64,000 bases of DNA from M3007 sp964550795 (lineage in GTDB: Bacteria > Bacteroidota > Bacteroidia > Chitinophagales > Saprospiraceae): assembly GCA_964550795.1 (NCBI GenBank), contig CAZKBH010000021.1, forward strand, positions 1 through 64,000, in the 5' to 3' direction. The translations under genes were made by a program, and so were the position numbers. Numbering within the stretch: position 1 is the first letter of the stretch; each line of letters opens with the position of its first letter. A model generated the notes under the pieces. That model worked only from the letters and a program-made list of their open reading frames with translations, was not told where the DNA came from and made no database searches. This document shows positions 7,420 through 15,891 of this stretch, piece by piece.

Positions 7420-8547
7420 TCATCGGGAAAGGTAGCGTGGAGGGTTTAATTGAAAGCCAACCAGCTCGTAATTAGCATTTCTTCCGCTTTCTTGTGTTTG
7501 TTGCAGGATGCCTTTTTCTACCAGGTCTTTAATGTCCCGCAGGGCGGTGTCGGTAGAAGTTTTGGTCATTTTAGCCCATTTGGACGTTTGTAGTTTGCCT
7601 TCAAAATTTTCAAAGAGTTTGTTGAGTATCAATCGTTGGCGTTCGTTTATAGGGGTATGTTCGTGTAGTTTCCAAAACTCAGCTTTGCGTAATATTTTTT
7701 GTGTAGTGTTTTCGGTAGCGAGCATTGCATTTTTGAGGCAATGCAAAAACCAATCGAGCCATTCAGTGATATCCCCTGAACTATGTTGCACTGTTTGCAG
7801 TACTTCGTAATAGCGTTTGCGTTCGGCCAATATTTGACTCGACATACTGTAAAACCGTTCTCCACTGCCTTCGGCACGGGCAAGCAGCATGTCGGTGATG
7901 GCTCTTCCAATTCTGCCGTTTCCGTCGTCGAACGGATGAATAATAATAAACCAAAAGTGTGCGATTGCGGCCTTTAAAACAGGGTCCAGGCGGTTTTGGT
8001 TGTTGAACCAATCTAGAAACTGGTCCATTTCCGTTTTTACCAATTCTGGCGCAACGGCTTTATAATGCACTTTTTCCTGGTCCATTGCGCCCGAAACCAC
8101 TCGCATTTCACCGCTGCGGTATCCTCCCACTTCTATTTTGTAAGGTCCGCTGTATCCCGTAGGGAAAAGTGCGGCGTGCCAACCGAATAAACGTTCCTCG
8201 GTCAAAGGCAAGCTGTGGCGTTGAGTGGCATCAAGCATCATTTCCACCACACCTTCTATGTGGCGGCTGCTCGGCACAAGTCCTCCGGCGTTGATGCCCA
8301 AACGTCGGGCAATAGACGAACGCACCTGTTCATAGTTGAGCAATTCGCCTTCTATCTCTGATGATTTTACGACATCAAGCGTAAGAGCGGTAAGCGTAGC
8401 TTCTGCCTTGGCAGAAAAGCCCAAAGCATTCATTTGCCCTATTATTTTACCCTGCATGAGGCGCACCGCACCGAACACAAGGTTTATAGCGCTATCCTGC
8501 CAGGAAAAATTAGTCCAGTTTTTATGCTCGTAAATGTATTTTTTCAT
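7420..8547 (-). CDS. Fic family AMPylase with winged-helix C-terminus
   Basis: Fic enzymes usually transfer AMP to hydroxyl side chains. The 375-residue protein has the active-site loop HPFDDGNGRIGRA starting at His204. It also has an N-terminal inhibitory motif S-x-x-x-E-G (SSEIEG, Ser62 to Gly67), making it a class II, self-inhibited Fic. The last ~80 residues look like a winged helix (NERQRLILNKLFE, TSTDTALRDIKDLVEKGIL), suggesting DNA binding and autoregulation. I start at ATG 8547 (MKKYIYEHKNW); upstream codons run into the inverted repeat at 8564-8656, a plausible operator. The target is unknown. Confidence 0.9.
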   Translation of the reverse strand: MKKYIYEHKNWTNFSWQDSAINLVFGAVRLMQGKIIGQMNALGFSAKAEATLTALTLDVVKSSEIEGELLNYEQVRSSIARRLGINAGGLVPSSRHIEGVVEMMLDATQRHSLPLTEERLFGWHAALFPTGYSGPYKIEVGGYRSGEMRVVSGAMDQEKVHYKAVAPELVKTEMDQFLDWFNNQNRLDPVLKAAIAHFWFIIIHPFDDGNGRIGRAITDMLLARAEGSGERFYSMSSQILAERKRYYEVLQTVQHSSGDITEWLDWFLHCLKNAMLATENTTQKILRKAEFWKLHEHTPINERQRLILNKLFENFEGKLQTSKWAKMTKTSTDTALRDIKDLVEKGILQQTQESGRNANYELVGFQLNPPRYLSR

Positions 8548-8563
8548 CTCCAAAGACCTTTTT

Positions 8564-8656
8564 GCGGTGAAAAAACAAAATAACCCCCGCATATTTGCGG
8601 CGAGTAATTCTTTTTTTTGCCGCAAATATGCGGGGATTATTTTGTTTTTTCACCGC
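8564..8656. repeat. 38-bp inverted repeat directly upstream of fic
   Basis: The left arm at 8564-8601 and the right arm at 8619-8656 are complementary at 37 of 38 positions around a 17-nt loop. Both include ATATTTGCGG. The left arm begins 17 bp upstream of the fic ATG, so transcripts into fic either start within it or cross it. It may be an operator, a cruciform-forming element or a MITE-like insertion. No terminal target duplication is obvious. Confidence 0.75.
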
Positions 8657-8936
8657 AGGGAGTGGGTATGATACACTTCAGGGTAAGCCAAGCCTGAACT
8701 TTGATAGATGCACCGTGCTCGATTTATAATAGTCAACGAATAAGGAAACGGCACTAGCGCTATTGGAGCCAGTGGGGTGTTGAAAAAAGGCGAGCAGGCC
8801 CAGCTACAGTGGGCCAACAATGCCTGCCATGTCCTCAAGCATAAAAAAATATCCGAGAGCGGAACTGTAATAACGCAGCGTTATTACAGTTTTTTAAGGC
8901 CTTTGTATCGGGAAGTGATTGCCATCAATATGTTGT
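8657..8936. other. gene-free spacer with a hairpin terminator
   Basis: No gene is supported here. A hairpin at 8863-8891 (14-bp stem AACTGTAATAACGC, 1-nt loop) is followed by a T-run on the plus strand. A less tight A-run before it could serve the minus-strand T9SS gene that ends at 8937. Confidence 0.5.
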
Positions 8937-11780
8937 TCACCCCTTCATCAACTTCCTCGTGACCGATTTTCCCTCCGCAGTAATCCGTACCAGGTACAGT
9001 CCATCGGGAAAAGCGCCGAGATCAAAGGACTGGTTGAGTTGATCCGTCGTGCTGACTGAAGCGGACCAGACCCGCTGCCCCAGCGGATTCAGGATTTCGA
9101 TTTGCGCATCCATGGAGCGGTCGAAGCTTGCCTTTAGCGTTGCAAAGCCGCTGGTAGGATTGGGGAAAAGTGAAAGGCTACGGAAGAAATCAAGCTCGTT
9201 TGTCGCTGAACTGCCGAGGTTGAACGTGATTTCATCGGAGCAGCCAAACGCGTCATTGACGGTCACAGTATAGCTGCCAACAGCCAGATCGGTGGAGGTT
9301 TGCCCGGTGTTACCATTGCTCCATTGGTAGGTATAGGGCGGATTTCCCAAGCCCACCTGAACGGTGGCCGAGCCGTCATTCAGGCCAGGTGTGGCGGGAA
9401 TAATATCCGCACTCAAAGCCATATCCGCAGCACAGGAAAGGATGTTGATATTGTCGAGATCAAACCAAAAATCGCTGGCGCCCCAGGTGCCTTGGAAGCG
9501 GATTTTAATGTTCTCGCCCGCATAGTTGCCCAACGGCAATTTAATGGTCCGCATCGCCACCAGCGGGGCATGGGTAAATGAATTGATGGCGTACAACAGT
9601 TCATAATTTGCACCACAATCGGTTGAAACCTGGACCTCAATCTTGCTCCCAAACTGCAAAATCGTCGGCGTTTGACCCTGAGAAGCAAAATTCGTGATGC
9701 GATAAGTGAAACTTAAGGAATCATTTGGATTGACTACGCCCGAACGCGGCAAATCCGCAGCAAAGAAGGGGTTTCCACTGTACAGGTTGAAAGCCAACAC
9801 GTTAGAAATATTGTTGTGAGTGTTCGTCACAGAAAAACCAAACTGTGGGTCGAAGTTCCAATCCGTCGGCAGGTTGGTAAGTCCTTCAAAATTTTCCTGC
9901 AATGGCAGCGGATCCGGAAGATGGTCAATGAAGTACGTAGCCGTATCATTTCCAACGGCCTCGTCGCCGTTCAGGATGGTCCAGCTCTGGATGGTGAATG
10001 CGCCATCCCGGCTGTCAAAAGGCACACTAAAAAGGTGTGAGGTCTGTTGGTCCGTGGCTAAACTACCCGGCACATTTTGCACCACAGGGGTTCCGCCATT
10101 GATGCTGTAAGCCACTTGCAAACCCGATTGGGTCTGGCTTCCAAAATTGGAAAAGGAGAAAAGTATTTGGTCGTTTTCGAGGCCACATTCTACAAAATCG
10201 CCGAGGGTGCTGATGCTTAAGCCCGCAAGGTCTTTCTGGAATGATTCAAAAATCCGAATGTCGTCTATGCCAATCCCGCCACGCAGGAAAAACGGCGCGG
10301 TAGAGACTGCAAACCGCAAACGAACTTCCGATTCTCCGGCTGAATTGGGCAAAGAATGCCTTGCCGTGATCCAGCCATTGCTGACGCCGGACCAGACTTC
10401 CTGCAGGCCAAAAAACAGGTTGTTATCGTTGTACCAGTTTAGCCCTTCGCCGATTGCACCAATTTTATCCCAGTTTTGGCCACCGTCTAAAGACATTTCA
10501 AGCCAGGCCCCGTCGTACTCCGTTTGCAATTCGTGAATGAGGGAAAATTCAATGGCCGGGTCTTCGTCCATCTCCGAAAAATCAAAACAAGGCGATTCCA
10601 GATAGGAAAATTCAGAAGGGTTATAATTGCCCGTGAGGTTCGTGACCCAGGCGTTCAGTCCGCTCGCTGCAGCAGGAATGGAGGGTTTGTTGGGCTGGCC
10701 AAATTCCCAGGAAACATTCTGTCCGCTCGGGGTCCAGCCGCCGTCCCAAACTTCAAATTGTTGGACATACGTGGGTTGAAGGCGGTTGTTCAGGAAATAC
10801 GTGAAAGTATCGTTCTGCAAATCTTCGTCGCCAGAAAGCTCCGTGAACACATCAATGCGGTATTCACCCGGATCTGAAAAATCGGTCAAGGTTTCAAACG
10901 CAATGACGGTGCTGCTGTCTTTACCCAAAATTCCGGTAAAAAAACCATCGGCAGGAGGCACAACGGGCGCGTTTTGCCCATTCACCGCATAGCGAAATAC
11001 GAACAGCGATTGCGGCGCAGAGCCGAAGTTGGTCAGGATAACCTTAAGGGAATCCATGCCCAGATCGCAGCCGCTGACCGGGGCTACGATGCCGGATATA
11101 CCCACGTCGTTGGTCCAGTAAGTTTGGAATGAAAGCGGCCCGATCAGCTTCGAGTATCCGGCTATGGTGTCACAATTTTGTTGCACATATACATCGTACC
11201 AGGTCTTTTTTTGAAGCCCCTGAATCGTTACGCTGGGCAGCAGGACATTCAAGGTATCACCCATGTCAGGCCCCGGGGTGAATCCTTGCAAACCATAAAT
11301 CACGCGCCAGCCAATGGGCGTGCTGGTTCCATTGTTATTGGGCTGCCAACGGATCCGGGCGCGATTGTCCCACACATTGTCAACCGATAGATTGAACGGC
11401 GGCGCACAGTCCACACACGCGCCCGGGCCATTGAAATAGGTGCCAGAAGTCGGACCGATTGCCGACACAAGCAGGCCGCCGGAATTGTCGTATATGTAAA
11501 AGGAAACTTCGCTGATAAAGCCTCCTGAAACGTAGGAAATTAGGAGCGGTGAGCCATCCAAAACATTGAATGTCAAGGAATTAAAAGACCCGTCGTCCGT
11601 AGTATTGTTCAGCGTGTAAGTGCTGATATTCCCCCCACTATTGATGGTAAGTACACCCCCGTTCCAACCGTCGCCGAAGGAGTCGAACATTTCGAGTGTG
11701 AAAAGGCATTGTGATTTTGCCGAGAAACTGAGCACGAAAAGAAAGGCGAAAACGGTGGTGCGAAGTAGTTGAATGTTCAT
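8937..11780 (-). CDS. large secreted surface protein with FN3, SprB-like repeat and T9SS type A signal
   Basis: A 947-residue protein exported by Sec and then probably by the type IX system. The start is a signal peptide (MNIQLLRTTVFAFLFVLSFS). Next come a beta-rich region (SFGDGWNGGVLTI), a fibronectin type III domain around residues 130-230 and MAM/jelly-roll-like segments (SPCFDFSEMDEDPAIEFS; SGVVNPNDSLSFTYRI). A SprB-type repeat (YTYQWSNGNTGQTSTDL) near 815-855 precedes the T9SS type A C-terminal domain (LSLFPNPTSGFATL to VTRKLMKG). Function is unknown; adhesion is possible. Its promoter is divergent from ftsX. Confidence 0.88.
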   Translation of the reverse strand: MNIQLLRTTVFAFLFVLSFSAKSQCLFTLEMFDSFGDGWNGGVLTINSGGNISTYTLNNTTDDGSFNSLTFNVLDGSPLLISYVSGGFISEVSFYIYDNSGGLLVSAIGPTSGTYFNGPGACVDCAPPFNLSVDNVWDNRARIRWQPNNNGTSTPIGWRVIYGLQGFTPGPDMGDTLNVLLPSVTIQGLQKKTWYDVYVQQNCDTIAGYSKLIGPLSFQTYWTNDVGISGIVAPVSGCDLGMDSLKVILTNFGSAPQSLFVFRYAVNGQNAPVVPPADGFFTGILGKDSSTVIAFETLTDFSDPGEYRIDVFTELSGDEDLQNDTFTYFLNNRLQPTYVQQFEVWDGGWTPSGQNVSWEFGQPNKPSIPAAASGLNAWVTNLTGNYNPSEFSYLESPCFDFSEMDEDPAIEFSLIHELQTEYDGAWLEMSLDGGQNWDKIGAIGEGLNWYNDNNLFFGLQEVWSGVSNGWITARHSLPNSAGESEVRLRFAVSTAPFFLRGGIGIDDIRIFESFQKDLAGLSISTLGDFVECGLENDQILFSFSNFGSQTQSGLQVAYSINGGTPVVQNVPGSLATDQQTSHLFSVPFDSRDGAFTIQSWTILNGDEAVGNDTATYFIDHLPDPLPLQENFEGLTNLPTDWNFDPQFGFSVTNTHNNISNVLAFNLYSGNPFFAADLPRSGVVNPNDSLSFTYRITNFASQGQTPTILQFGSKIEVQVSTDCGANYELLYAINSFTHAPLVAMRTIKLPLGNYAGENIKIRFQGTWGASDFWFDLDNINILSCAADMALSADIIPATPGLNDGSATVQVGLGNPPYTYQWSNGNTGQTSTDLAVGSYTVTVNDAFGCSDEITFNLGSSATNELDFFRSLSLFPNPTSGFATLKASFDRSMDAQIEILNPLGQRVWSASVSTTDQLNQSFDLGAFPDGLYLVRITAEGKSVTRKLMKG

Positions 11781-11813
11781 AATTGCTGCCGAGTTGATTC
11801 AAAAAGCGAAAAC

Positions 11814-11821
11814 CAAAGGTA
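11814..11821 (-). promoter_or_regulatory. promoter -7 box of the T9SS surface protein gene
   Basis: TACCTTTG on the minus strand, 33 nt before the ATG at 11780. No clear -33 element. Confidence 0.45.
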
Positions 11822-11920
11822 GGCCTTGGCGTAGATTTAGAACAGTGGAACTTCATTTCTGCAAGTATTGGCCAAAAAAATTGCGCATTTTGTTTTGTTA
11901 TTTGCGGTTTATCCTCCCAT

Positions 11921-11956
11921 TTTGGCTATTGCTTCCCGCAACCTTACTTACCTTCG
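11921..11956 (+). promoter_or_regulatory. promoter of ftsX
   Basis: TTTG at 11921-11924 and TACCTTCG at 11949-11956, spacing 24 nt, 38 nt before the ftsX ATG at 11995. It lies within the long open frame that reaches back to 11773, which supports the later start. Confidence 0.5.
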
Positions 11957-11994
11957 CGCCCTCTTTGACCCAGTCAAATTATCCGCACCACACC

Positions 11995-12849
11995 ATGTCG
12001 CGTACCCGACCGAACTATTTATACGCCATTGCCAGTGTCGCACTAGTCCTTTTTGTGTTGGGCTTTTTCGCGCTCATGGCATTGCATGGGCAAAAACTGG
12101 TGACACTTTTTAAAGAAAAAGTGGATCTATGGCTCGAACTCAAGCCCAGTGCCGATGAGTCCGACGTAGCGCGGATCGTGGCGGAAGTGCGCCAACAACC
12201 CTTCGTAAAAAAAGAAAGTGTCACGTTCATCACCCGCGAACAAGCGGCGGCCACCATGCGCGAAGACCTCGGGGATGATAGCATGCTTGAAGACATGCCC
12301 GACCTGCTGCGCGATGTGGTCCGATTCAATGTGAAAGCGGAATTTCTCGACGATCAAAGACTGGCAGACTGGCGTGAATCTTTGCAACAAGACACCCTTG
12401 TGGACAATCTTTATTTTGAAGCCGCCAACACCAGCAACGTGGGCGAAAATATCCGCAGTCTCGGCATAATTACACTTTCACTGGGCATTTTTCTCATCTT
12501 TGCAGCCATTGCGCTCATCCACAACACCATCCGATTGGCCCTGTATTCCAATCGTTTTATTATCAAAAGTCAGGAACTGGTGGGCGCATCCTGGGAGTTT
12601 ATCAGCCGTCCATACATCCATCGGGGCGTGATCAATGGTCTTTGGAGTGCAGGAATTGCCATTGTGGCACTCAGTATAACACTCTGGTGGCTCCGAAAAA
12701 TTATGCCCGATCTGGAACAACTGCAAGATATGAACGCCGTCGTGCTGGTATTTACAGGAATTGCGCTGCTTGGTGTCCTGATTTCCGGCCTAAGCTCCTG
12801 GTGGGTGGTGAATAAGTTTTTGAGGATGAAATTGGATGAACTATATTGA
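11995..12849 (+). CDS. ftsX: cell division protein FtsX
   Basis: A 284-residue membrane protein of the FtsX family, the permease-like half of FtsEX, which controls peptidoglycan hydrolases at the septum. One N-terminal membrane helix (AIASVALVLFVLGFFALMAL) is followed by a periplasmic domain of about 130 residues (PSADESDVARIVAEVRQQPF) and three C-terminal helices with the FtsX segment ALIHNTIRLALYSNRFIIKS. The ATG at 11995 fits family length. ftsX, DUF3098 and uppP in this order are a conserved Bacteroidota cluster. ftsE is not in the window. Confidence 0.92.
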   Translation: MSRTRPNYLYAIASVALVLFVLGFFALMALHGQKLVTLFKEKVDLWLELKPSADESDVARIVAEVRQQPFVKKESVTFITREQAAATMREDLGDDSMLEDMPDLLRDVVRFNVKAEFLDDQRLADWRESLQQDTLVDNLYFEAANTSNVGENIRSLGIITLSLGIFLIFAAIALIHNTIRLALYSNRFIIKSQELVGASWEFISRPYIHRGVINGLWSAGIAIVALSITLWWLRKIMPDLEQLQDMNAVVLVFTGIALLGVLISGLSSWWVVNKFLRMKLDELY

Positions 12850-13260
12850 AAATGTGGTCAATGTGATTAATGTGGGGAATAAGGAAATGTGGTCAATAAG
12901 GTAATGTGGTCAATGTGAGTAATGTGGACAATGTGAGTAATGTGGACAATGTGGGGAAGCCCTCGGGTTGTCTGGTAAATGAAGAATAACCACACAATTG
13001 GCTGCTTTTTCGAGTTGCATAAAGAGCTTAACTACTAAAAACCTGGCGTGTACACAAGTCGTTTAACTGCTTGGACATCAACCCAAGCCAAGGCGGGACC
13101 CATTGACCACTTTACCCGCCGAAGCCCAAGCGTAGGCGGGACCTCACATTAACCACATTGACCACATTAATCACATTGACCACATTCAACCCATTGACCA
13201 CATTAATCACATTAATCACATTGTCCACATTCCCCCCATTGTCCACATTAATCACATTCT
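12847..13260. repeat. ATGTGGTCAATGTGATTA inverted-repeat array
   Basis: From 12853 to 12957 units such as AATGTGGTCAATGTG, TAATGTGGACAATGTG recur. From about 13146 to 13258 the complementary units (CATTGACCACATTAATCAC) recur, so the two arrays are inverted relative to each other and could fold into a very long hairpin. Between them are unique sequence and two smaller repeats (AAGGCGGGACC and TAGGCGGGACC, 13090-13141). No gene. The block separates ftsX from DUF3098 within a normally tight operon. Confidence 0.75.
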
Positions 13261-13266
13261 TTTAAA

Positions 13267-13626
13267 ATGGCAAAGCAACAACAACGATCCAACGCACCCC
13301 AACCACAAGCGCGCAAAACCGCGCCGGCTCCTGTGCGTCGCGCGGCAGAGAAAAAAGAGAATATCTTCACTGCAGGCAGCAACGAACTCATTTTTGGCCG
13401 CCAAAACTTCATTTACATGGGCATCGGCCTGGTGATGGTGCTGCTGGGTTTGGCCGTCATGTCTGGCGGTTCTATGCCCGATCCCAACGTATGGGAGCCG
13501 GAGCGTATCTACAGCCCCATGCGCATCACCGTGGCGCCCATCCTGATGGTAGCCGGTTTTGTCATCGTGGCCGTGGGCATATTCAAACGCAAACCCGAAG
13601 CAACGCCCAACGAACCTGAAGCATGA
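13267..13626 (+). CDS. DUF3098 membrane protein
   Basis: A 119-residue protein with a Gln/Ala/Pro-rich charged N-terminus (about residues 1-35), then the DUF3098 core: two membrane helices (IYMGIGLVMVLLGLAVMSGG and ITVAPILMVAGFVIVAVGIF) around the short loop DPNVWEPERIYSPMR. Function is unknown; the family is restricted to Bacteroidota and usually lies between ftsX and uppP, as here. Its stop overlaps the uppP start by 4 nt (ATGA). Confidence 0.85.
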   Translation: MAKQQQRSNAPQPQARKTAPAPVRRAAEKKENIFTAGSNELIFGRQNFIYMGIGLVMVLLGLAVMSGGSMPDPNVWEPERIYSPMRITVAPILMVAGFVIVAVGIFKRKPEATPNEPEA

Positions 13627-14441
13627 CCCTGCTGGAAGCCATCATCCTGGCCATCATTGAGGGCTTGACGGAGTTTTTGCCGGTGTCGTCCACCGGGCAC
13701 ATGGTCATTGCGTCCTCGGCCATGGGCATCGCTTCGCAGCCTTTTGTTAAGGTATTTACGGTTGCGATTCAGTTCGGGGCTATTTTGTCGGTTGTGGTGT
13801 TGTATTGGAAGCGGTTTTTCCAAAGCATCAATTTTTATGTCAAGTTGTTTGTGGCGTTTTTGCCCGCCGCATTTTTTGGGCTTCTGTTCAAAAAACACAT
13901 TGATGCTTTGCTCGAAAATATCGTCGTCGTAGCCCTCGCACTCATTGTGGGAGGCATTATTTTTGTTTTGCTGGACGACTTTTTCAAACGACAACGCGAC
14001 AAAAAAACCTCTGTGGATCAGGATGTTACGATGCCCCGTGCCCTGCGGATTGGTTTTTTCCAGGTCATTTCGATGGTGCCAGGCGTGAGCCGTTCTGCAG
14101 CAACGATTTTTGGCGGATTGGCCAACGGGCTTTCCCCAACCACGGCGGCAGAGTTTTCGTTTTTTCTGGCCGTCCCGACTATGTTTGCAGCCACCTGCAA
14201 ATCGCTTTGGGATTTTATCCAGGACGGCGGCGCAACCTTTAGCAGCCATGAAATCAAGTTGTTGGCTGTGGGCAACATCGTTGCATTTTTGGTCGCGATG
14301 GTCGCCATCCGATATTTCATTCAATTTCTGACCAAACACGGATTCAAATGGTTTGGTTATTACCGCATCATATTGGGCATCGCCCTCCTGATTTTGTGGA
14401 AAATGGGCTACTTCGAGGGGGTGAACCTGGGAGATTTTTGA
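13623..14441 (+). CDS. uppP: undecaprenyl-diphosphatase UppP (BacA)
   Basis: UppP recycles undecaprenyl pyrophosphate to the monophosphate carrier needed for peptidoglycan and O-antigen synthesis; overexpression gives bacitracin resistance. The 272-residue polytopic protein has the catalytic motifs EGLTEFLPVSSTGHM (about residues 13-27) and PGVSRSAATI (about 153-162). It overlaps the DUF3098 stop by 4 nt. Confidence 0.95.
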   Translation: MTLLEAIILAIIEGLTEFLPVSSTGHMVIASSAMGIASQPFVKVFTVAIQFGAILSVVVLYWKRFFQSINFYVKLFVAFLPAAFFGLLFKKHIDALLENIVVVALALIVGGIIFVLLDDFFKRQRDKKTSVDQDVTMPRALRIGFFQVISMVPGVSRSAATIFGGLANGLSPTTAAEFSFFLAVPTMFAATCKSLWDFIQDGGATFSSHEIKLLAVGNIVAFLVAMVAIRYFIQFLTKHGFKWFGYYRIILGIALLILWKMGYFEGVNLGDF

Positions 14442-14446
14442 CGGAT

Positions 14447-14503
14447 CCCGGAACGCTGTTCCGGGTATAAGCACACCTTATTTTTTCCGGAACGACGTTC
14501 CGG
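14447..14503. repeat. two REP-like GGAACGnnGTTCC palindromes
   Basis: CCCGGAACGCTGTTCCGGG at 14447-14465 and CCGGAACGACGTTCCGG at 14487-14503, the latter preceded by a T-run. The core matches the 55536-55840 array beside the RAYT gene. They lie between uppP and prfA and could also work as a terminator for the ftsX-uppP operon. Confidence 0.7.
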
Positions 14504-14517
14504 GGTACATTCAAACC

Positions 14518-15591
14518 ATGCTAGACAAACTACAAGCGTTACGCGATAAATATATCTACCTGGAGGAACAACTGGGCGATCCTTCCACCGTGGCCGACCC
14601 TGAAAAGTCGAAAAAGGTGAATAAGGAGTACAAAAAACTCCAGCCCATCGTGCAAGCTGCCGAGCAATACGAGAAAGCGCTCGCAAACATCGCCAGTGCA
14701 AAGGCCATGCTCGTGGGCGAAACCGACCCCGACATGCGCGAAATGGCCCGCGATGAAATTTCAGACATCGAACCTGAACGCGACCGGCTGGAAGAACTCC
14801 TCATCACCCTGCTCACGCCAAAAGATCCTGAGGATGAAAAAGATGTGATTTTTGAAATACGCTCCGGCACGGGCGGCGATGAAGCGGCCTTGTTTGCCGG
14901 CGACCTGTACCAAATGTACGGGCGCTACTTTTCAAAACAAGGTTGGGATGTGGAATTGGTGGATGAAACCCCCGGCACTGCGGGCGGTTATGCCAAATTG
15001 GTGCTCGAAGTTTCCGGTGACAATGTGTACGGCAAACTCAAATTTGAATCCGGCGCACACCGGGTGCAGCGTGTTCCCGAAACGGAGGCCAAGGGGCGTG
15101 TACACACCTCTGCGGCTACGGTGGTGGTGCTCCCCAAGCTGGAGCCCGAAGACATCAACATTCGAAAAGAAGACATCCGGACCGATACTTTCCGGGCCTC
15201 TGGTGCGGGCGGTCAGCACGTAAATAAGACAGAATCCGGGGTGCGTTTTACTCACTTACCCACCGGGGTAATTGCGGAAAGTACCGAGAGTCGCTCGCAG
15301 CACAAAAACCGCGACATCGCCATGGGCCGCCTCGTGCAGCAAATCCGCGACAATCAAATCCAGAAAGAAGCCTCGGCTTTCGCATCTGCCCGAAGAAGTC
15401 TTGTGGGTTCCGGCGATCGTTCTGAAAAAATCCGCACCTACAACTACCCCCAAAACCGCGTGACCGACCACCGCTTAGAAGGCGACAACAAAAATTTCAA
15501 CCTCGATAAAGTGGTGGAAGGCGACATCGAACCGATTATCGAAGCCTTAACCATTGCGGATAATGCTGTAAAAATGCAGGGAGAAGCCTGA
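14518..15591 (+). CDS. prfA: peptide chain release factor 1
   Basis: RF1 reads UAA and UAG and triggers peptide release. The 357-residue protein shows the RF1-type recognition loop region RVPETEAKGRVHTSAATV and the catalytic GGQ in SGAGGQHVNKTESGVR (about residue 230), with the usual N-terminal coiled coil. Start and length are standard. Confidence 0.96.
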   Translation: MLDKLQALRDKYIYLEEQLGDPSTVADPEKSKKVNKEYKKLQPIVQAAEQYEKALANIASAKAMLVGETDPDMREMARDEISDIEPERDRLEELLITLLTPKDPEDEKDVIFEIRSGTGGDEAALFAGDLYQMYGRYFSKQGWDVELVDETPGTAGGYAKLVLEVSGDNVYGKLKFESGAHRVQRVPETEAKGRVHTSAATVVVLPKLEPEDINIRKEDIRTDTFRASGAGGQHVNKTESGVRFTHLPTGVIAESTESRSQHKNRDIAMGRLVQQIRDNQIQKEASAFASARRSLVGSGDRSEKIRTYNYPQNRVTDHRLEGDNKNFNLDKVVEGDIEPIIEALTIADNAVKMQGEA

Positions 15592-15675
15592 TTTTGAAAA
15601 AAATTAAAATTCTTTTTCCAAATATTTTGGAAGTCTAAAAATATCATCAGACATTTGCCGCCGCTTTAGGCGCAA

Positions 15676-15750
15676 GGGCGCATAACTCAGTTGGTTCAGA
15701 GTGGCTGCCTTACAAGCAGCAAGTCGGAGGTTCGAGTCCTTCTGTGCCCA
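15676..15750 (+). tRNA. tRNA-Val (anticodon UAC)
   Basis: Acceptor GGGCGCA pairs with TGTGCCC. The D-arm, the anticodon stem GCTGC/GCAGC with loop CTTACAA (anticodon TAC) and the T-loop TTCGAGT are all in place. CCA is not encoded after the discriminator A. It follows prfA by 84 nt. Confidence 0.93.
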
Positions 15751-15751
15751 C

Positions 15752-15781
15752 AAGGCCTTCCTTTTTGGAAGGCCTTTTTTT
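15752..15781 (+). terminator. rho-independent terminator after tRNA-Val
   Basis: Stem AAGGCCTTCC / GGAAGGCCTT (10 bp) with a 5-nt T loop, followed by a run of T. Confidence 0.88.
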
Positions 15782-15891
15782 GTTTGTGCCTACTTCCGCC
15801 ATTCCAGGCGCCGCGCAAAACAAATAGACTATCTATGAGTTAACCATCCTCATAGCGTTACAATACACCTCCCTATCGCGTTCTATCTGGC

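Noticed and set aside
8777..8962. Plus-strand 61-residue frame
   Set aside because: It overlaps the hairpin and the T9SS gene end; no start signal or family.
13509..14474. Minus-strand 321-residue frame opposite uppP
   Set aside because: His/Gln-rich translation typical of a shadow of a membrane protein gene; uppP on the other strand is certain.
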